Source: Eubacteriales bacterium
GTDB lineage: Bacteria; Bacillota_A; Clostridia; Christensenellales; Aristaeellaceae
DNA length: 11,028 bases
Assembly: GCA_029974855.1 (NCBI GenBank)
Contig: JARKQO010000205.1
Coordinates: forward strand, 1-11,028
Reading direction: 5' to 3'
The translations under genes were made by a program, and so were the position numbers. Of this stretch, positions 7,652-11,028 are shown in pieces (position 1 is the first letter of the stretch; each line of letters opens with the position of its first letter). The notes under the pieces were generated by a model. It saw nothing but the letters and a program-made list of their open reading frames with translations. It was not told where the DNA came from and did not search any database.

Positions 7652-8386
7652 TTACGAATACCCCAGCACCTTCCCGGCCACGTAGAACCCCTCGGTGCCC
7701 GCGTCCACCTCAATGGGGCCGTAGGCGGGGTTGTCCGAGGAGAGGCTGCACCCGGTTTTGGTGCGGTAGAAGCGCTTGCACACCGCGTCCTCCCCCAGCA
7801 TGAAGATGCCGATCTGGCCGTTTTGCAAATCCGGCTGCTTGCGCACGAACACGATGGCCCCGTCCCGGATGGTGGGGAGCATGGAATCCCCCTGGATGCG
7901 GATGCCGAAGCTGGCCCCGGGGGGCACCTGGGACTGGGGGAACTCCAGGTGCTCGTAATCGTCGGTGGCGTACAGGGGCACCCCGGCGGCGGCCGGGTAG
8001 GAGAATACCGTCATGGTGACGGTGGGCTCCACCTGGGCGTAGGGCACCAGGTGGGGGATGTCCAGCACGGTGCACACCGCCTCCTGCCTGGGGCGGGGGG
8101 CCGCGGCGTAGGCGTTTACCAAGGGCTCGCTCCAGGGGTGGGGGTTCAGGGGGGCGGAGGGCCTCCGCCTGTGGGGTTCCTCCTCGATCAGGTCGGATTT
8201 GCGGACCCCGAAATAGTCCGCCAAGGTTTGGATGGCGCCCATCCGGGGCATTTTGACCCCGTTGCACCAGGTGGAAATGGTGGACTTGTTGATGCCCAAA
8301 TCCGTGATCAAATCCGCCTGGGTTTTGCCCCGCTTTTCCATGTAGGCGTTTAGGTTTTTGGCAAAGATTGCCTTTGCGTCCATCAT
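7652..8386 (-). CDS. CI-like repressor, XRE HTH plus S24 self-cleaving peptidase
   Basis: A 244-residue DNA-binding repressor of the temperate-phage CI/LexA type. Residues 7-66 form an XRE helix-turn-helix (TQADLITDLGINKSTISTW). After a Pro-rich linker comes an S24 domain: cleavage bond A134-G135 in YPAAAGVP, nucleophile S168 in GDSMLPT and general base K204 in AVCKRFY. All parts needed for RecA-stimulated self-cleavage are intact, so it should be inducible by DNA damage, as known for the family. The ATG at 8386 is chosen because GGGGTGAT lies just upstream; a GTG at 8395 and an ATG at 8383 are alternatives. Its promoter (8404-8432) contains a copy of the 17-bp operator, so autoregulation is likely. 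It diverges from the XRE-SH3 operon, as cI does from cro. Confidence 0.93.
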   Translation of the reverse strand: MMDAKAIFAKNLNAYMEKRGKTQADLITDLGINKSTISTWCNGVKMPRMGAIQTLADYFGVRKSDLIEEEPHRRRPSAPLNPHPWSEPLVNAYAAAPRPRQEAVCTVLDIPHLVPYAQVEPTVTMTVFSYPAAAGVPLYATDDYEHLEFPQSQVPPGASFGIRIQGDSMLPTIRDGAIVFVRKQPDLQNGQIGIFMLGEDAVCKRFYRTKTGCSLSSDNPAYGPIEVDAGTEGFYVAGKVLGYS

Positions 8387-8403
8387 CTCTATCACCCCAG
8401 TCC

Positions 8404-8432
8404 ATCATACACCAAAAGTAGAAAACCGTCAA
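8404..8432 (-). promoter_or_regulatory. Leftward promoter of the repressor gene
   Basis: On the minus strand TTGACG (8432-8427) and TATGAT (8409-8404) are separated by 17 bases; each matches five of six consensus positions. Transcription should start close to 8397, just ahead of the ribosome site, so the leader is very short. Operator copy A (8407-8423) fills the spacer and touches the -10 box. Confidence 0.8.
8407..8423. promoter_or_regulatory. Operator copy A (17-bp dyad)
   Basis: ATACAC-CAAAA-GTAGAA. The right arm and the spacer are identical to the perfect copy D; the left arm is degenerate (three of six). It lies inside the repressor promoter, where binding would block or tune leftward transcription. 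Confidence 0.65.
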
Positions 8433-8447
8433 GAAAAAACCTGAGAA

Positions 8448-8464
8448 GTTTACTAAGGGTATTG
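8448..8464. promoter_or_regulatory. Operator copy B (17-bp dyad)
   Basis: GTTTAC-TAAGG-GTATTG. It keeps the TAC-N5-GTA core, and its left arm is the reverse complement of the right arm of copy C (GTAAAC). It covers the first three bases of the rightward -35 box, so binding would repress the early operon. The outer arm positions are poorly matched, so this is the weakest copy. Confidence 0.5.
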
Positions 8465-8490
8465 ACAGATGCTTCTACCAATGGTAAACT
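8462..8490 (+). promoter_or_regulatory. Rightward early promoter
   Basis: A perfect TTGACA (8462-8467) and TAAACT (8485-8490, four of six) lie 17 bases apart. The start should be near 8497, leaving about 22 bases before the GTG of the XRE-SH3 gene. Operator copy C fills the spacer and overlaps the -10 box, and copy B overlaps the -35 box. Confidence 0.8.
8473..8489. promoter_or_regulatory. Operator copy C (17-bp dyad)
   Basis: TTCTAC-CAATG-GTAAAC. The left arm is identical to copy D, and the right arm matches four of six positions. It lies between the -35 and -10 boxes of the rightward promoter, in the same relative place that copy A holds in the leftward promoter. Confidence 0.7.
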
Positions 8491-8518
8491 GCGGAGGAAG
8501 CCGAAAGGAGGCGCCGCC

Positions 8519-9226
8519 GTGGAGCCGTTCACCATCACTCTTCAGGCCGCCAGGGTCAACGCCGGGCTGACCCAGGAAAAGCTGGCCAAGCTTTTGGGGG
8601 TACACCGGACCACCCTCCACAACTGGGAGACGGGCAAAACCTCCCCGGACCTCACGCATCTGCGGAGGGTGAGCCACATCACGGGGATCCCTATGGACTA
8701 CCTTTTTTTGCCCGGGGTTCTACCAAAAGTAGAAGGCGAGCCGGAGGAAAGGGGGAGGGCCCCGGGGGCCCGGAGGCCTGCGAAAGCGCTGGGGGTCTTC
8801 TTGGCCTTGGCTTTGGGGGCCCTGGGGGCCCTAAGCCCGGGAGGGCTGTGGGCCAAAGCGGAGGGCGGCGGGGCCGGGGCCGGGGCCGGAGGCGGCAGCG
8901 ACAGCGGCCCCCTTTGCACCCGCTACGTCTGCACCGAAAGGGACCCCCTCAACGTCCGGGAGGGCCCCAACCGCCACAGCCCCTGGGTGTACCGGCTGGA
9001 CCGGGGGGAGGCGGTGACGGTCCATGAGGTGAAGAACGGCTGGGCCTACGTGGAGCGCTGCGGGGACTCCGGCTGGGCCTGGGCCGCCTACCTGGGGGAG
9101 AACCCCCCGGCGGACCAGCCGGCTGCGGACCAGTTGGCGCCGGACAAGCCGGCGGCGCAGGGGCTGCCGGAGGCCTGGCTGGCGGTGGAAGAGGATCAGC
9201 CCTGGCCCCCTGCCAGAGGCAAGTAG
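8519..9226 (+). CDS. Membrane-anchored XRE regulator with SH3b domain
   Basis: A 235-residue protein with three parts. Residues 5-65 are an XRE helix-turn-helix (LTQEKLAKLLGVHRTTLHNW). Residues 85-89 (RRPAK) precede a short hydrophobic span at 90-105, which should cross the membrane with the DNA-binding part inside. After a Gly/Ala linker, residues about 133-193 resemble a bacterial SH3b domain (LNVREGPN, GEAVTVHEVKNGWAYVE, GWAWAAYL), followed by a Pro/Ala/Asp tail. C133, C138 and C181 could form a disulfide outside. The GTG at 8519 is chosen because AAAGGAGG (8504-8511) lies seven bases upstream; an in-frame TTG at 8462 is really the -35 box. It is first in the rightward operon, where a phage normally has cro. 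The short, Gly-rich span makes the membrane call less certain. SH3b domains often bind cell-wall peptides. Confidence 0.8.
   Translation: MEPFTITLQAARVNAGLTQEKLAKLLGVHRTTLHNWETGKTSPDLTHLRRVSHITGIPMDYLFLPGVLPKVEGEPEERGRAPGARRPAKALGVFLALALGALGALSPGGLWAKAEGGGAGAGAGGGSDSGPLCTRYVCTERDPLNVREGPNRHSPWVYRLDRGEAVTVHEVKNGWAYVERCGDSGWAWAAYLGENPPADQPAADQLAPDKPAAQGLPEAWLAVEEDQPWPPARGK
8718..8734. promoter_or_regulatory. Operator copy D, perfect dyad inside the XRE-SH3 gene
   Basis: TTCTAC-CAAAA-GTAGAA, with perfect six-base inverted arms. It lies within codons 67-72 of the XRE-SH3 gene, between its DNA-binding and membrane parts, about 220 bases after the predicted transcription start. As the most symmetric copy it may be the strongest site, acting by roadblock or by looping to copies A-C. 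Confidence 0.65.
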
Positions 9227-9236
9227 GGGCAACGCC

Positions 9237-9704
9237 ATGCAGCGCGACAGCGGCCCTGTGGAAAACCCCATGGTCCTGGGCCCCTACTACCGGGAGGGGC
9301 CCCCGGCCTGGACCTGCCCCCACTGCGGGGAGGAATGGTACGGCTACCGGGACCCCAACTTCCGCAGCCTCCGGTTTGAGGGGACCGCCCTGCGCAGCTG
9401 GCAACCCCTGTCCGCCACGGGGCGGTACTGCGCCGCCTGCGTGGGGGAGGCCTTTGGCACGGACCAGGCCTTGGGGGAATGGTTTGCCCGGGAGGGGGAC
9501 TGCCGGGATTTTCTGCCCTTCTTTCTGGGCCAGAAGCCCAGCCTGTGGGACAGGCCCGGCCGGGAGGAGGCGGAGCTGCTGGCGGCCTTACTGCGGGACC
9601 ATGAGCCGGAGCGGTTTTACGAGGCCCTGGGCCGCTGGGTGCTGGGCTGCCGGACCGGCGGGCCCTACGAGGCCTTCCAGGATTGGCTCATGAGGGAAAA
9701 ATAG
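9237..9704 (+). CDS. Small four-cysteine protein of unknown function
   Basis: A 155-residue soluble protein that I do not recognise. It has two CxxC pairs, C27-PHC30 and C65-AAC68, spaced like a zinc ribbon or treble clef, within an aromatic-rich N-terminal half (WTCPHCGEEWYGY). The C-terminal half (about 85-155) is acidic and helical (EEAELLAALLRDHEPERFYEALGRW) with no clear domain. The ATG at 9237 is ten bases after the XRE-SH3 stop, with only a weak GGGG upstream, so translational coupling is likely. An in-frame ATG at 9270 would still keep all four cysteines. As the second gene of the early operon, before the replication genes, a DNA- or protein-binding accessory role is possible but not shown. 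Confidence 0.75.
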   Translation: MQRDSGPVENPMVLGPYYREGPPAWTCPHCGEEWYGYRDPNFRSLRFEGTALRSWQPLSATGRYCAACVGEAFGTDQALGEWFAREGDCRDFLPFFLGQKPSLWDRPGREEAELLAALLRDHEPERFYEALGRWVLGCRTGGPYEAFQDWLMREK

Positions 9705-9730
9705 AGGGAAAGCAAGGGAATGCAAGGGAA
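9693..9730 (+). repeat. Four AGGGAA direct repeats
   Basis: AGGGAA occurs at 9693-9698, 9705-9710, 9715-9720 and 9725-9730, at steps of 12, 10 and 10 bases; the last three are about one helical turn apart. The run begins in the last codons of the four-cysteine gene and ends before the ribosome site of the replication initiator. It may be protein-binding or merely purine-rich leader sequence. Confidence 0.55.
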
Positions 9731-9755
9731 AATCAACAACGAAAGGAGCGGCGCC

Positions 9756-10505
9756 ATGAATTACTTCCAGCAGCTGCGGGCGTTTCGCATCCGCCAGAAG
9801 CTCTACCGGCTGGACGCCCCCGCCGTGGCCCTGTGGTACACCTTGATGGCCATTGCCAACGAAACGGGGCTCCACCAGGGACTCAGCCTGGCCGTGTCCA
9901 CCTTGGCGGAGGCGGGGCTCAGCAAATCCGGGGTGCAGCGGGCCCGCAACACCCTCCAGCAGAAGGGCTACCTGACCTGGCGGAGCCGCAGGGGCCGGGA
10001 ATCGGCGGTGTACGACTTGGCGGACCTGACCCTTGCGCTTCCCTACGGGGCGCAAGGCGTTCCCCAGGGCGGTCCGCAAGCCGGGCCCCAAGCCGCCGCC
10101 CAACCCGCGCCCCAGGCCGGGCCCATATCCCTACAGAACGAAACAGAACAGACCGGGGAATCCACCCCCTTACCCCCCCGGGGGGAGGAGGCGGTGATTT
10201 TCCTGCCCGCCACGGGGGACGCGGAGGTGCCTATCACCCCGGCCCAGGCGGAGGAGTGGGCCCGGCTGTACCCGGCGGTGGACGTGGCCCAGGCCCTGCG
10301 CAACATGCGGGGCTGGCTCCAGGCGAACCCCCAGCGGCGCAAAGCCCCCGGGGCCGTGCCCCGCTTTGCGGCGGGCTGGCTGGCCCGGGAGCAGAGCCGG
10401 GGCGGGACCCTCCGGCGGGAACCCGGAGCCGGGGCCGTCCCCCAGGGAACCCGCAACCCCTTTGCCCAGCTATACAGGGAGGAGCACGGCCATGGACAGG
10501 GATGA
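9756..10505 (+). CDS. Phage-type replication initiator
   Basis: A 249-residue protein. Residues about 5-90 look like a winged helix (WYTLMAIANETGLHQGLSLAVSTLAEAGLSKSGVQRARNTLQQKGYLTWR), as in phage replisome-organiser proteins. Residues 102-123 are a linker of [GA]PQ[AG] repeats. The C-terminal part (about 160-215) has ITPAQAEEWARLYP and NMRGWLQANPQRRK...RFAAGWL, typical of phage initiators that hand over to a helicase loader. AAAGGAG (9742-9748) is seven bases before the chosen ATG; an in-frame ATG at 9720 lacks such a site. By analogy with SPP1 gp38 or lambda O, it should bind the origin and recruit the loader encoded by the next, overlapping gene. Homology to a specific family could not be tested here, so the role rests on fold-like features and context. 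Confidence 0.75.
   Translation: MNYFQQLRAFRIRQKLYRLDAPAVALWYTLMAIANETGLHQGLSLAVSTLAEAGLSKSGVQRARNTLQQKGYLTWRSRRGRESAVYDLADLTLALPYGAQGVPQGGPQAGPQAAAQPAPQAGPISLQNETEQTGESTPLPPRGEEAVIFLPATGDAEVPITPAQAEEWARLYPAVDVAQALRNMRGWLQANPQRRKAPGAVPRFAAGWLAREQSRGGTLRREPGAGAVPQGTRNPFAQLYREEHGHGQG
10059..10118 (+). repeat. Five tandem 12-bp units in the initiator gene
   Basis: The units start at 10059, 10071, 10083, 10095 and 10107, of the form GGTCCGCAAGCC / GGGCCCCAAGCC, with about two-thirds or more of positions shared between neighbours. They encode VPQG-GPQA-GPQA-AAQP-APQA. A locally A-richer stretch (about 10124-10165) follows. The units could be origin iterons or simply encode a flexible linker. Confidence 0.65.
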
Positions 10506-11028
10506 AACGGTGAAGCTTTTGGGCCTGGTGCGGGCGGTGTACCCCAGCTTTCACGCGGGGGCCGCCAAAAGCGACGTGGAGGCGGTGGTAGCGGCCTGGC
10601 AGATGATGTTCGGGGAGGAGCCCTTCCAGCAGGTCCAGGCGGCCCTGAAGGCCTTCATCGCCTCGGACGTGAAGGGCTTTCCCCCGGCCATCGGGCAGAT
10701 CAAGGAGCAGCTGATCCGCCTGGGGGAGGGGGAGGCCGGGGAGATGACGGAAACCCAGGCCTGGGCCTTGGTGCAGCGGGCCCTGCGAAACGGCATCTAC
10801 GGCTACCGCACGGAGTACGCCAAGCTGCCGGAGACCATCCAGCGCTGCCTGGGCACCCCCATGATGCTCCACGAATGGGCCCAGATGGACGTGGAAACCG
10901 TGAACAGCGTGGTGGCCAGCAACTTCATGCGCAGCTACCGGGCCCGGGCCGCCCACGTGCGGGAGATGCGGAAGCTGCCCCCGGACGTGAAGGCCCTGTA
11001 CGGGCTGGCGGGGGACGCCTTCCGGCTG
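10492..11028 (+). CDS. G39P-like helicase loader (3' truncated by window)
   Basis: The first 179 codons of a gene that runs off the right edge with no stop. Residues 1-75 (DETVKLLGLVRAVYPSF, VVAAWQMMFGEEPFQQVQAALKAFI, GFPPAIGQIKEQL) match the pattern of the SPP1 G39P helicase loader/inhibitor family. A second region (from about 86: TETQAWALVQRALRNGIYGY, LPETIQRCLGTPMMLHEWA, NFMRSYRARAAHVREM, LPPDVKALYG) is common in Clostridia phage proteins with that N-terminus. G39P-type loaders carry no ATPase motif, and none is seen. AGGGAGGAG (10476-10484) lies seven bases before the ATG, and the start overlaps the initiator gene by 14 bases, so the two are translationally coupled. A DnaB-type helicase gene is expected downstream, outside the window. 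Confidence 0.8.
   Translation, partial: MDRDETVKLLGLVRAVYPSFHAGAAKSDVEAVVAAWQMMFGEEPFQQVQAALKAFIASDVKGFPPAIGQIKEQLIRLGEGEAGEMTETQAWALVQRALRNGIYGYRTEYAKLPETIQRCLGTPMMLHEWAQMDVETVNSVVASNFMRSYRARAAHVREMRKLPPDVKALYGLAGDAFRL

Noticed and set aside
5313..8353. Three long plus-strand frames opposite capG, capE and the repressor (5313-6263, 6410-7207, 7217-8353)
   Set aside because: Their translations are His/Gly/Val-rich shadows without motifs, while the minus-strand frames carry clear family signatures.
8462..8518. TTG start for the XRE-SH3 protein adding 19 residues
   Set aside because: The TTG is the first half of the -35 box, so it lies upstream of the transcription start; the GTG at 8519 has an excellent ribosome site.

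Overview
The window looks like chromosomal DNA from a GC-rich member of the Firmicutes, probably a gut-type Clostridia. Evidence is the strong AAGGAGG-type ribosome sites, sigma-A promoters with near-consensus boxes at 17-bp spacing, Gram-positive family relationships (CapE/CapG, SPP1-type replication genes), and very GC-rich codon use in most genes. The species cannot be named from the sequence. The first gene (61-1254) is clearly more AT-rich than the rest, and the gene at 2919-5246 is intermediate.

Layout. Left part, plus strand: an AAA ATPase of the DUF4143 type; a consensus promoter driving two tandem methionine tRNAs (initiator, then elongator) closed by an intrinsic terminator; glucose-6-phosphate isomerase (pgi); and a large secreted protein that appears to join a beta-propeller-like half to a family 1 solute-binding half. 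Middle, minus strand: a two-gene nucleotide-sugar unit resembling capE (UDP-GlcNAc 4,6-dehydratase/5-epimerase) and capG (UDP-GlcNAc 2-epimerase type). The reductase that works between them in UDP-L-FucNAc synthesis (capF) is absent. Right part: a temperate-phage-like control and replication region. A self-cleaving CI/LexA-type repressor (minus) faces a rightward operon (plus) of a membrane-anchored XRE-SH3 protein, a small four-cysteine protein, a replication initiator with a winged-helix-like N-terminus, and a G39P-like helicase loader cut by the window edge.

The best-resolved regulatory structure is the repressor/early-operon switch at 8404-8490. Two divergent promoters, each with 17-bp spacing, carry copies of a 17-bp dyad of the form TTCTAC-N5-GTAGAA. 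One copy lies inside the leftward promoter, one overlaps the rightward -35 box, and one lies inside the rightward promoter. A fourth, perfectly symmetric copy lies about 230 bp downstream, inside the XRE-SH3 gene. This fits a lambda-like lysis-lysogeny switch in which the Cro position is filled by a membrane-tethered DNA-binding protein with an outward SH3b domain, which is the most unusual feature here.

The initiator gene has five tandem 12-bp units in its linker, followed by an A-richer stretch. This resembles origins placed inside initiator genes (lambda O, SPP1 gene 38), although a simple protein repeat could explain it. No integrase, transposase, CRISPR array or phage structural gene is visible, so the boundaries of the phage-like element, and whether capE/capG belong to it, remain open.
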